This document shows, one piece after another, positions 43,984 through 50,912 of a DNA stretch of 64,000 bases (position 1 is the stretch's first letter; every line of letters starts with the position of its first letter). The stretch comes from Paenibacillus ehimensis NBRC 15659 (GTDB taxonomy: Bacteria > Bacillota > Bacilli > Paenibacillales > NBRC-103111), in NCBI RefSeq assembly GCF_004000785.1, contig NZ_BILX01000024.1, positions 1 to 64,000 of the forward strand, read 5' to 3'. The position numbers were made by a program, and so were the translations under genes. A model generated the notes under the pieces. That model was given only the letters and a program-made list of their open reading frames with translations, was not told where the DNA came from and did no database searches.

Positions 43984-44556
43984 GTGGACAAATCAACGGT
44001 CTTCAAAACAGGCTTCGGCGTCGTCGGCGCCTTCATCTCATGGGTCGTCGGCGGGCTCGGCCTCGCCTTCACGATCCTGCTGGGCCTTATGCTGCTGGAC
44101 TACGCGACCGGGCTGATGGTCGGTTACGTGAAAAAGGAGCTTAGCAGCCGGGTCGGAATCACCGGGCTTTTCCGAAAAACATACGTCATCATCCTCGTGG
44201 GCTGCGTGTACATGATCGAGGTCTCGGTGCTCAAGTCGAACGGGGTGATCGGGGACGGCGTTGTCATGGCGTACAGCGTGATCGAATTCCTTAGCATTGT
44301 GGAGAACGGCGGGAAGCTCGGCGTCCCGCTCGGCCCACTGGCAAACGTCATTTCCGCGGTGAAAGGGAAAGGCGGGGAGAACCGATGGCAAGAGAAGAAT
44401 TCGTCGCAAAGGTCGCGTCGGTCGCCGTGCAGCTGCGGAAGGAAGGATCTCCGATCTTTCCTTCTGTCCGGATCGCTCAGGCTTTGCTTGAGACTGGCGG
44501 AAAAAACCACGCATGGAATAACTCGTAGGGTACAAAGTCGGCAGCGGCCAGCCTAA
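43984..44556 (+). CDS. phage holin (phage_holin_4 / toxin-secretion type)
   Basis: GTG start with GAGAGGGG about nine bases upstream. Residues 1-135 match the holin family: hydrophobic segments GAFISWVVGGLGLAFTILLG, LDYATGLMVGY and SVIEFLSIVENGGKLGVPLG. From about 138 the reading continues as a basic, low-complexity tail (to 190) that is just the endolysin gene read in another frame, so the original stop has probably been lost by a frameshift. A holin would make membrane holes for the endolysin encoded next. Confidence 0.75.
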   Translation: MDKSTVFKTGFGVVGAFISWVVGGLGLAFTILLGLMLLDYATGLMVGYVKKELSSRVGITGLFRKTYVIILVGCVYMIEVSVLKSNGVIGDGVVMAYSVIEFLSIVENGGKLGVPLGPLANVISAVKGKGGENRWQEKNSSQRSRRSPCSCGRKDLRSFLLSGSLRLCLRLAEKTTHGITRRVQSRQRPA

Positions 44557-45052
44557 CGGCTTTTAGAAAGGAAAATCGGTAAATACAAAAACGTGGCAAG
44601 TGTACAACGGCGTTCGGGTAGATGGCGTACAAGCCCATTGGCGGGCCTATGACTGCATCGAAGATTGTTTCAGGGATCAGGATTTACTTTTCAATTGGAG
44701 CCGGTACGACCGCGTACGTGCAGCTCAGACACCGCAGGAGCAGACGGAGATGCTGCGTGTGTGCGGCTATGCGACCGATCCGGATTATACCAAGAAGCTA
44801 CGCGGGCTAATTGCAAGTTATGCCCTCGAACAATACGACAAGGAGGCGGAGGAGCCTATGCTTGATGCAGGGGTAGCGAATACAGTTATCGATACTTGGA
44901 TGAGTCCGGCATGGAAGGAGCTGGACGCCAAGCGGCAGGAGGCAGAGCAGCGCGGAGACGGCACCGCGGCCGCAGCGTATGAGCAGCAGGCTGATTATAT
45001 TCATTGGCTCGCAAATGAGCTGCGGAAGGCGTCGGGACAGCCGATGACATAA
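44385..45052 (+). pseudogene. phage endolysin (glucosaminidase/FlgJ-like), inactivated
   Basis: ATG 44385 follows GGCGGGGAG. The N-terminus REEFVAKVASVAVQLRKEG and the catalytic segment AQALLETGGKNHAWNN fit a muramidase/glucosaminidase lysin. One base is missing near 44525 (NN-LVGYKVGSG expected) and shortly after a Trp codon is TAG at about 44563 (GF-W-KGK expected). From there the rest of the domain, VYNGVRVDGVQAHWRAYDC to the end at 45052, is open. At least two mutations make this gene dead. Confidence 0.8.
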
Positions 45053-45059
45053 TTTAAGG

Positions 45060-45106
45060 AGCAAGGGTCACACCGCAATATATGCAATAGTGACCCTTGC
45101 TTTGTT
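45060..45106 (+). terminator. intrinsic terminator after the lysis genes
   Basis: AGCAAGGGTCAC (45060-45071) pairs perfectly with GTGACCCTTGCT (45090-45101), then TTGTTTC. Confidence 0.8.
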
Positions 45107-45107
45107 T

Positions 45108-45275
45108 CTAGCGTTTTCTCTTAAAATTAATTACTAATGCCAAGGTAGCAAGGGGGCCGATAATAAGAGAAATAAAAAACCAGTATAATCCATTAAGGTT
45201 CTTGCTTTGGGCGAGCCCTGTGTTTACAAGCGCAAGTGAAACCCAGTATAGAAAATGATATTCTATCCTTAGCAC
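45108..45275 (-). CDS. small two-helix membrane protein, unusual start
   Basis: Open frame of 55 codons ending in NFKRKR, with two membrane helices (LYWVSLALVNTGLA and WFFISLIIGPLATLALVI). It looks like small phage or plasmid membrane proteins. No ATG fits: AGGAGG is directly joined to GTG 45275, or is eight bases before an ATA at 45266. A mutated start is possible. Confidence 0.45.
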   Translation of the reverse strand: MLRIEYHFLYWVSLALVNTGLAQSKNLNGLYWFFISLIIGPLATLALVINFKRKR

Positions 45276-45282
45276 CTCCTAA

Positions 45283-46029
45283 TTATTGTAAAGTGGGGGT
45301 ACTATCACTATACCATATTTGTTGCCAAGTGCCTCTATAGAGATTATTTAAGGCGGGGGTATTTCCTTCAAATTTTGCATAGCCAACACGGCCATCCCCT
45401 TTTAAATAGGCGATCATAGTATATTCTATGAAGCCTCCAGCGGCGGTTAATTTTGCTGTCCAATTCTGTCTGCTGTATGCCTCGGTACCAGAGATTTCCT
45501 TGGATGCCGCTCCATTCTCGCTGATTATTACCCCGGGGTTGTAATTTCGATGTGCTCCACTTGCATCAACAACTTTTGTCACATTTTTGGTGGTAAGATC
45601 AAAGCGATAAGTAAGTGTGATATAAAACGATGTTATGCTAATCCCCCATATAGTTGAATCCCATTGAGCGCTTAAGGTATTGGGTAGATCGGTGACGAAT
45701 GTGGTTTTTTTCGTTTCTACAGGTACGCCTTCAATCATGACAGTCTGATTTTTAAGCTCCAATGTCTTCCCAATCTCAGGAGATTGAAGAACTTTTACAA
45801 ATCTTTCTTGATCGTGAGCAGAAAGCTTTTTGAATTTTTCCAATACTTCAGTTGCGCCGGGATCAGTCTTTTGTTTCTCCGTCAAATATTCCACATACCC
45901 GGAAACGGTTAAGGAGTTGCTTTGACTAGGGGCAGCAGATGCAACAGTGGAAAACGTCGCTAAAATAATGCATACAACGAGCGACCAAAGAGTTACTTTT
46001 TTGAAAGCATTCGTCATTGATAAAGTCAT
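45283..46029 (-). CDS. secreted protein of unknown function
   Basis: 248 residues, AT-rich, with a signal peptide (cleavage after VASA about 31). The mature part has charged helices (EKQKTDPGATEVLEKFKKLS) then beta-rich sequence (STIWGISITSFYITLTYRFD). No recognisable family. AAGGAG is eight bases before ATG 46029. A 27-base inverted repeat lies 28 bases upstream. It is cargo in the prophage, next to the peptide-signalling module; a link is possible but unproven. Confidence 0.7.
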   Translation of the reverse strand: MTLSMTNAFKKVTLWSLVVCIILATFSTVASAAPSQSNSLTVSGYVEYLTEKQKTDPGATEVLEKFKKLSAHDQERFVKVLQSPEIGKTLELKNQTVMIEGVPVETKKTTFVTDLPNTLSAQWDSTIWGISITSFYITLTYRFDLTTKNVTKVVDASGAHRNYNPGVIISENGAASKEISGTEAYSRQNWTAKLTAAGGFIEYTMIAYLKGDGRVGYAKFEGNTPALNNLYRGTWQQIWYSDSTPTLQ

Positions 46030-46056
46030 TCAAACCGCTCCTTCAAAAAATATATT

Positions 46057-46083
46057 GAACAATGGTCGGCCGACATATTGTTC
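46057..46083. promoter_or_regulatory. nested inverted repeat upstream of the secreted protein
   Basis: GAACAAT (46057-46063) and ATTGTTC (46077-46083) flank the perfect palindrome GTCGGCCGAC (46065-46074). No T run follows, so an operator is more likely than a terminator. The rest of the 336-base gap 46030-46365 is AT-rich with possible promoter sequences only. Confidence 0.5.
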
Positions 46084-46365
46084 GCCTAAAAAATACCATA
46101 GATACCAATATATTTTATATGGGACAAAATTACTTTTTTCTAAGTAATTAGTAGTACTAGATTTAGCGATATTGATAGGAATTATCTAAAATTGATTGTA
46201 AAAATATGTCTTAATTTGCGTTTTACTGTCGAATTTCGATGCTTTGCTCTTGTTTTTCTCTATTTTTTGATGATGTTAACGTAAAATCATACAAAAGTAT
46301 ATATTGCGTGCAAAATCTCCCACATGTAATATTATGGTATAAAAAGAAGGGAGTGTTTGGGGTAA

Positions 46366-47394
46366 ATGACAAATGTTAGCGGGTTCGAGGCGGGAATGAA
46401 AGATCAATTTTTTTCTGTGGCAGAATGTCTTTTCAAGGATGAGAAAAAAATGGAAGCGGTGCCCTTGTATCGCTATGTCATTGAACGGGAAACAGATCAT
46501 AATGATCCGACCTGCGTTCTCTGTCAATATCGGTTATTTCAATGCCTCGTTGGAATTAGTTCGGACGGAAATAAGGAAGCATTAGAACGGTTTGAGCCGT
46601 TTTACGGTCGCTTACCCGAAGATTATCGTCTGGACGCGCTCCTTTTGATGGCTAATGTTTGTTACTCATTAAGTGAGTGGAGAAAGGTAGAACGTTACGG
46701 AAATGAATTGCATAAGTTATCTCAAAATGTGTATGAAAAATTAATAAATGAAAAAAATGTTAAAAACCTACAAACCGAGAGGCATTTAGTGGTATATTAT
46801 GGTCATGGGTTACGCATCAAGAGCTTTATTTCATCTCTACAGGGGCGCTACGAAGAAGCAAAAAAATACGTATATGAGTATTCCAACCTTGGATGGTTTG
46901 AATTCCTTGACGAAACGGGAAAGAAGGAGGTTGAAAAGTTTCGAACTTGGGGCAAAGGGAACATGTATGCCCTCGAACTGAAAACTGGAAACGTAAAAGT
47001 AATCCAAGAGTACGTAGACTACGTTGAAAAACAAAATGAAATTCTTCCCGGCGCTTTAAACATTATTGAGTCAGCAAACGCCTTCAATTTTTATGTGGAC
47101 GAGGCGCTAGAAAGATTAATTCCAAAAATCCCCCCTGTTAATTCTGATGTAACCTATTTAGACGGCAACCAGTTATTTCAGTTTTGGTATGAAAAGTCAG
47201 TATACAGCTTTAAACGTAAAAGATTTGTCACTGGGATTGAAGAATTGTTATATGCCCTATATTTGGCGCATAAAATGAAGTATTATCTGGGATTTGAAAA
47301 ATGCGTTTCATTGTATCGGGAATATAGCGATTATGCGACGGAGCAACAAAAGTGGAGTTACAAACATATCGTTGAGGGAGTGTTTGACTCATGA
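46366..47394 (+). CDS. TPR-type peptide-pheromone receptor (Rap/AimR/Alo-like)
   Basis: 342 residues made almost entirely of helical repeats: FFSVAECLFKDEKKMEAVPLY, DYRLDALLLMANVCYSLSEW, LQGRYEEAKKYVYEYSNLGW, ESANAFNFYVDEALERL, FKRKRFVTGIEELLYALYLA. This matches the repeat domain of Paenibacillus peptide-sensing regulators of the RNPP/Rap-like type. No N-terminal helix-turn-helix is present; a TAA codon directly precedes the ATG, so none is hidden upstream. It overlaps the secreted peptide gene by four bases, the standard receptor-pheromone arrangement. AAGGGAG is twelve bases upstream of ATG 46366. Confidence 0.82.
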   Translation: MTNVSGFEAGMKDQFFSVAECLFKDEKKMEAVPLYRYVIERETDHNDPTCVLCQYRLFQCLVGISSDGNKEALERFEPFYGRLPEDYRLDALLLMANVCYSLSEWRKVERYGNELHKLSQNVYEKLINEKNVKNLQTERHLVVYYGHGLRIKSFISSLQGRYEEAKKYVYEYSNLGWFEFLDETGKKEVEKFRTWGKGNMYALELKTGNVKVIQEYVDYVEKQNEILPGALNIIESANAFNFYVDEALERLIPKIPPVNSDVTYLDGNQLFQFWYEKSVYSFKRKRFVTGIEELLYALYLAHKMKYYLGFEKCVSLYREYSDYATEQQKWSYKHIVEGVFDS

Positions 47395-47531
47395 AAAAAG
47401 CATTCATATCTTTTTTGATGATGGGGTTGGTAATTTTAGGAGGAACAGCTTTTGATCATCACGGTTGGGAAAAAAAGCAAACGGAGAACTCGCCTATTTC
47501 TGCCTTTGATCATCATGGTTGGGGCGGTTAA
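47391..47531 (+). CDS. secreted pro-peptide with duplicated FDHHGW signal motif
   Basis: 46 residues: charged start MKKAF, hydrophobic core ISFLMMGLVILGG, then TA followed by FDHHGW, a spacer EKKQTENSPIS, and A followed by FDHHGWGG at the very C-terminus. Both copies are preceded by Ala, so signal-peptidase-like or secondary cutting could release FDHHGW-containing peptides. ATG 47391 overlaps the receptor stop (ATGA). This resembles Phr, AimP and the Paenibacillus Alo precursors, whose mature peptides are short C-terminal pieces. Mature form not proven. Confidence 0.8.
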   Translation: MKKAFISFLMMGLVILGGTAFDHHGWEKKQTENSPISAFDHHGWGG

Positions 47532-47543
47532 TATGGAAGTTAT

Positions 47544-47582
47544 AAAGGTCCCGGCCAGTATCGAACTGGTCAGGGACTTTTC
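47544..47582 (+). terminator. terminator of the receptor-peptide operon
   Basis: AAAGGTCCC (47544-47552) pairs with GGGACTTTT, and inner CCAGT with ACTGG. A related hairpin occurs at 50008-50049. Confidence 0.7.
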
Positions 47583-47592
47583 CTTTGCTCAG

Positions 47593-48443
47593 TCATAATA
47601 TAAATTCTACGAACGTTGGTGCGCGAAGCAGTCCCGCCTTCGTCCAATTCCGCATTTTCACCCTCGCTTTTAGTCGCGGCTCCAGGTATACGAAGTTTCG
47701 GTCTTCGTGAGTTTTCAAACGGTCCTTCACACTATAGAACGCGGCCCGATGCTGCGGCGTCACTCCGAGTTCGATCACGCCAGCCTGACGTAGCTTACCC
47801 CCGCTCCCCGGTACCGAAGCCAGCCAGCCGAATTCCGCTTTACGGTAGCCTGTTATGGTCACGTCCACATACGTCCAGTTAATGATCTTCAGCCAAGCGT
47901 CGGACCGACCACTGACATATATGGATTCCGCCCGTTTAGCGACGATCCCCTCCATTTGGCGTGCCTCGATTTCGTTGAATAGGCGCTCGCCTTCTGTCGG
48001 TATTGACGGTATGACGGAAATGCACGGGTTCTAGGGACGCCAGAATTTCCTTTCGCCTATACAACGGTAGCGCCGTCAAGTCCACGCCGTTCAACCGCAG
48101 GATATCGAACGCGACGTAATTCACTGGACGGGACTCCGCCGCCCGCCGTATCCGGTCCGCCTTCCGGAGCGAGAAACGTTCCATGACGGCCTCGAAGTCA
48201 ATCGCGCCGGTGTTGTCCGTCGCCGCGACCTCGCCGTCGAGAATGACATCGTCGAGCGCTATGCCGTGACAATTCCGGGTACTGACAGGTGCAATCGGTT
48301 TGGTGGCGCGTGTATAGCCGAGTCTGACCGGTGCCGATCCGCGTCATAATGAGCCGGTGGCCGTCTATTTTCGGCTCGAAAACGTAGTCAGCGTGCGAAA
48401 ACGGGCGCGGTGCGGTTTGCAGCAGCATCGGGGGAATGAACAT
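47593..48443 (-). pseudogene. ATP-dependent DNA ligase, broken
   Basis: Three pieces in different frames. The first (from 48443) has ADYVFEPKIDGHRLIMTR with the adenylated Lys in EPKIDGHR; the second has PVNYVAFDILRLNGVDLTALPLYRRKEIL; the third EGIVAKRAESIYVSGRSDAWLKI followed by the OB-fold region to FVEFIL. Together about 280 residues of a small LigD/LigB-like phage ligase, with at least two frameshifts. It cannot make a full enzyme. Confidence 0.78.
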
Positions 48444-48590
48444 ACGAACACCTCGTTTCTACCGTCATTGTAACGGATTCATGAGCGTCGTGGGCACGGT
48501 AAGTAGTGGGAAAATGTACATTGAGAATTTCGGGGAATAGGCGTATAATGAGAACGCACTTTCGCATACTCCAAGGGGTGACTCGATGAA

Positions 48591-48887
48591 TTACGTACCC
48601 GCATGTTCAGGAAGCGGCGGATTCAGCCTGTAACCCATCGGATCGCCAGCCTCTGCGCCGTTAAGCACTTCTATCTGGTATCCATTGTGCTTGTAGACTG
48701 TTATCCACTCCTTCACCTCTCCCCCTTCAGCGGGCCTAATAATGCCGCCGATAGACTTTTCGCATTCGAACTTTGCCCTCCAAAGCAAGTCAAAATTTCC
48801 CCATTCATCGGGTCGAATAACCGTATGAAGGACTAGAGTCTTTTCGAGCATTTCGACTGTCCAATTATTCTTTTTTGAGAAGTCCAT
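48591..48887 (-). CDS. phage-type hypothetical protein
   Basis: 98 residues, soluble, acidic. GGGGTG is eight bases before ATG 48887. No domain recognised; the aromatic-rich ITVYKHNGYQIEVLNG and KNNWTVEMLEKTLVLH suggest a small alpha/beta fold. Intact, unlike its neighbours. Confidence 0.55.
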   Translation of the reverse strand: MDFSKKNNWTVEMLEKTLVLHTVIRPDEWGNFDLLWRAKFECEKSIGGIIRPAEGGEVKEWITVYKHNGYQIEVLNGAEAGDPMGYRLNPPLPEHAGT

Positions 48888-48928
48888 TTTAAGCGCACCC
48901 CGCTTGCGTTCGGACGGCGTTATTTGAA

Positions 48929-48942
48929 GGGGCCGAAGCCCC
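48929..48942 (-). terminator. UUCG-loop hairpin
   Basis: On the minus strand GGGGC-TTCG-GCCCC followed by TT. The stable tetraloop makes it a likely weak terminator or RNA stabiliser after the small gene at 48948-49105. Confidence 0.4.
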
Positions 48943-48947
48943 CTGAA

Positions 48948-49105
48948 TTATTTCTGTGCCTCTAGGATCGCCTCCGCGAGCTCGAGACCGTAGCTTACGC
49001 CCTTGCAAATTCCTGCCCGACTTCGTCGGTCCGTTCCGATGCTTCGGCACTCCAAAATTGTTGAAGGAATTTTAAGTCACTTATGATCTTCCGCTCTTCG
49101 GCCAT
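48948..49105 (-). pseudogene. small phage protein with frameshift
   Basis: GGAGG is six bases before ATG 49105. The reading MAEERKIISDLKFLQQFW continues to GQEFARA and stops; shifting one base gives KGVSYGLELAEAILEAQK to the stop at 48948, clearly the rest of the same helical protein (about 52 residues). A single-base indel near 49003 breaks it. Confidence 0.5.
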
Positions 49106-49164
49106 GGCCTACCTCCGCGAATTGTGATAGTATTGGGAAAGAGAATGCTTTAGGAGGGCTAACG

Positions 49165-49308
49165 ATGATCCCCAAAATCATTGAGTACAAGATCGAGGGA
49201 AATGTGCTGTACCCTTTAGTTTATATGGATTTATCCCTCTTGATTGACGACTACGATTCGATTATGCTTAATGTGAAGCAGCGTGTGAGGCGGAAGAGGA
49301 GGGCCTAA
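49165..49308 (+). CDS. small hypothetical phage protein
   Basis: 47 residues; AGGAGGG is six bases before ATG 49165, strong support for translation. Sequence MIPKIIEYKIEGN then a hydrophobic/acidic middle and a basic end (RVRRKRRA). No family known. A hairpin (GGAAGAGGAGG with CCTCCTCTTCC, 49292-49319) spans its end. Confidence 0.5.
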   Translation: MIPKIIEYKIEGNVLYPLVYMDLSLLIDDYDSIMLNVKQRVRRKRRA

Positions 49309-49325
49309 CCTCCTCTTCCTGTTAC

Positions 49326-49496
49326 TTATCGACGACGCTTGCTTTGTGTCATTCGGAGGTGCAGGTCATATGCCCGCTGCTCCTCTGGTGTGAGGCTGAA
49401 TCGGCTCAGGATCTCGGCCTCGCGCTTCCGGAACACCTCCCGTGGGATAGCCCCAGTGCCATCTGGTTGCGTGCTACCCGCAGGAGGTGTTCGCAT
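49326..49496 (-). CDS. hypothetical protein, uncertain
   Basis: Possible 56-residue product starting MRTPPAGS and ending in a helix PEEQRAYDLHLRMTQSKRRR. No good ribosome site is seen before ATG 49496, and a longer in-frame reading begins at 49595. It may be a remnant of a phage gene. Confidence 0.3.
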   Translation of the reverse strand: MRTPPAGSTQPDGTGAIPREVFRKREAEILSRFSLTPEEQRAYDLHLRMTQSKRRR

Positions 49497-49550
49497 TTTG
49501 TTCACATATAATAAATGAAAACAAATGTTCCTATTTTGAGGCGGACACAG

Positions 49551-49756
49551 TGGAAAAGCAAAAGCTTCGATATGTTGGCCGACAGGTTGAATCATCTACC
49601 TTGGGAATGATGGCAGCGTGACACAGCGAAGGATTGCAGTACGGTCGGTTGAACGAGGCAGGGTTAAAGCGTTTTGTCTCCAGCGGCAAGCGCCGCGAGT
49701 GTTCAAACTGGAGAATATCCTTGCCGTACAACAGGTGGTGCATCATGCTGGCTGAT
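49551..49756 (+). pseudogene. possible small WYL-like protein, broken
   Basis: GTG 49551 follows GAGGCGG by five bases. The N-terminal piece EKQKLRYVGRQ stops after 23 codons; a second frame reads AFCLQRQAPRVFKLENILAV to 49756. The two look like strands of one short WYL-type domain as seen beside phage regulators. Low certainty. Confidence 0.3.
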
Positions 49757-49999
49757 ATCGAGCGAATGCTGTTACGGATCATAGCGAATTATTCGGCCAT
49801 TAGGCACCGCACGCTTTCTATAGCGGAACTGAGCACGAAAAAAGGGAGAAAACGGGAGGATCTTTTGAACGTACTGGCGGAGCTGGCGAAGGAAGGATAC
49901 ATTTCTTGGACTCCGGCAGATCCTGACCGGATCACATTGCTTCAGGCGTGGGAACGAGAGGACAGGTGGATCGGGAGGCAGGTGTACGGCTCAAGGTGA
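49745..49999 (+). CDS. small winged-helix-like regulator
   Basis: 84 residues: MLADIERMLLRIIANYSAI, then LSIAELSTKKGRKREDLLNV and LAELAKEGYISWTPADPDRI, which together look like a winged-helix DNA-binding fold. AGGTGG is six bases before ATG 49745. Probably a phage regulator; upstream a TATAAT box (49508-49513) could drive the small operon. Terminated by a strong hairpin. Confidence 0.55.
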   Translation: MLADIERMLLRIIANYSAIRHRTLSIAELSTKKGRKREDLLNVLAELAKEGYISWTPADPDRITLLQAWEREDRWIGRQVYGSR

Positions 50000-50007
50000 A
50001 AATTTAT

Positions 50008-50049
50008 AAAAAAGTCCCGCCAGTTCATATACTGGTTAGGGACTTTTTT
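50008..50049 (+). terminator. intrinsic terminator at the right end of the prophage
   Basis: AAAAAAGTCCC pairs with GGGACTTTTTT, inner CCAGT/ACTGG, long T run. Confidence 0.88.
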
Positions 50050-50080
50050 CGCGTTATGCAACTCTAATTCCAGAATATCG

Positions 50081-50205
50081 TTTCCCACAAATTTCCCACA
50101 AAATAGGTGTCAAACTCTGGTCATCCGTGTCCTATGTTGTCCACCACCAGAGCCTGAGAACCCGCTATTTTGCTGGATTTTGTACCTCGTTGTCCGTCGT
50201 TGTCC
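50081..50205 (+). repeat. short repeats beside attR, possible integrase arm sites
   Basis: TTTCCCACAAA occurs twice in tandem (50081-50091, 50092-50102), and GTTGTCC three times (50136, 50189, 50199), the last two ten bases apart. Repeats like these next to an attachment core are typical arm-type binding sites of tyrosine integrases. Confidence 0.45.
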
Positions 50206-50208
50206 AAC

Positions 50209-50238
50209 TCGGAAACATTTTGTTTACAATTCGGAGAA
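50209..50238 (+). repeat. right direct repeat, putative attR core
   Basis: Matches 42623-42652 at 29 of 30 bases. It lies within the boxed promoter that drives the host lipoprotein gene. Confidence 0.7.
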
Positions 50239-50265
50239 GTTTTCGTTACATCTTCCATTTATAAC
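50212..50265 (+). promoter_or_regulatory. promoter with four 11-bp-spaced half-sites (copy B)
   Basis: GAAACA (50212), TTTACA (50223), GAGAAG (50234), GTTACA (50245), each 11 bases apart, and TATAAC at 50260, the same 15-base offset as in copy A at 40.4 kb. Confidence 0.65.
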
Positions 50266-50306
50266 TGGGAATAGACATGGACAACAACAAAGGAGTGAAA
50301 GACAAA

Positions 50307-50897
50307 ATGAAAAAAACAGGAGTTATACTGCTCAGCTTTGCATTTATCGCGACGTTGGCCGCTTGCAGCAGCGAGGGCGGCAAGCAAGACATTACGGGAG
50401 GCAGCGCTGCAAATCAGACGAAGAGCGGGCAGCAGGAAGGCTCATCGACGGAGAGCAAGACGTCGACCGAGAGCAAGACGCTGTCCGAGGATCAAACATC
50501 CACTACGGATAAGACGGCCGCCGGGGATAAAGGGACGAACGACGAGAAAGCAACGGCAGGCGGTACGGCAGTTGTGGATAGCGCATCGGCCGGAGGTGGA
50601 GCGTCAGGAGCGTCTCCGGATGCGAAGGCGCCGACGGAAAGCAAAGGAACGACGGAGAAGCGGGCTTCCGCAGACAGCAAGACTTCTCCAAGAGCAGCGG
50701 AGTCGCAGAGAACTGTGGTTTCTCCGGAACCGGCGCCGTCATCAGATAGAAAGGCGGCGTCCGAACGCAAGTCATCGTCTGAATCCGGGCCGGTGAGGGG
50801 CGGAAGAGCGCCGGTGGAAGCCGCGCCATCCGGCAACGACAACGCGCCGGCAGGCTCCGCGCCTACGAGAGAAGCCCAGCTTGTGCCGTCGTCGTAA
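50307..50897 (+). CDS. low-complexity Ser/Thr/Ala-rich lipoprotein
   Basis: 196 residues. Lipobox LAAC after a 20-residue signal. The mature chain is almost wholly Ser, Thr, Ala, Gly, Lys and Glu with repeated SxESKT and similar units, so it is probably an unfolded, surface-exposed stalk or wall spacer. I use ATG 50307 (AAGGAG eleven bases upstream) rather than 50277, since the signal then starts with KK. First gene after the prophage. Confidence 0.6.
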   Translation: MKKTGVILLSFAFIATLAACSSEGGKQDITGGSAANQTKSGQQEGSSTESKTSTESKTLSEDQTSTTDKTAAGDKGTNDEKATAGGTAVVDSASAGGGASGASPDAKAPTESKGTTEKRASADSKTSPRAAESQRTVVSPEPAPSSDRKAASERKSSSESGPVRGGRAPVEAAPSGNDNAPAGSAPTREAQLVPSS

Positions 50898-50912
50898 AAA
50901 GGAGGTAGCTTT

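Larger units (their letters stand above)
42623..50238 (+). mobile_element. decayed prophage remnant
   Basis: A 7.6-kb segment bounded by the 30-base direct repeats. It starts with an integrase fragment and contains phage tail-fibre, holin, endolysin, DNA ligase and small phage-type genes, most broken. The AT-rich part from 45 to 47.5 kb differs from the GC-rich flanks. It interrupts a host operon: binding protein on the left, lipoprotein, second binding protein and permeases on the right. The deletion that joined the integrase remnant to the tail-fibre remnant removed the replication, packaging and structural genes. Confidence 0.8.
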
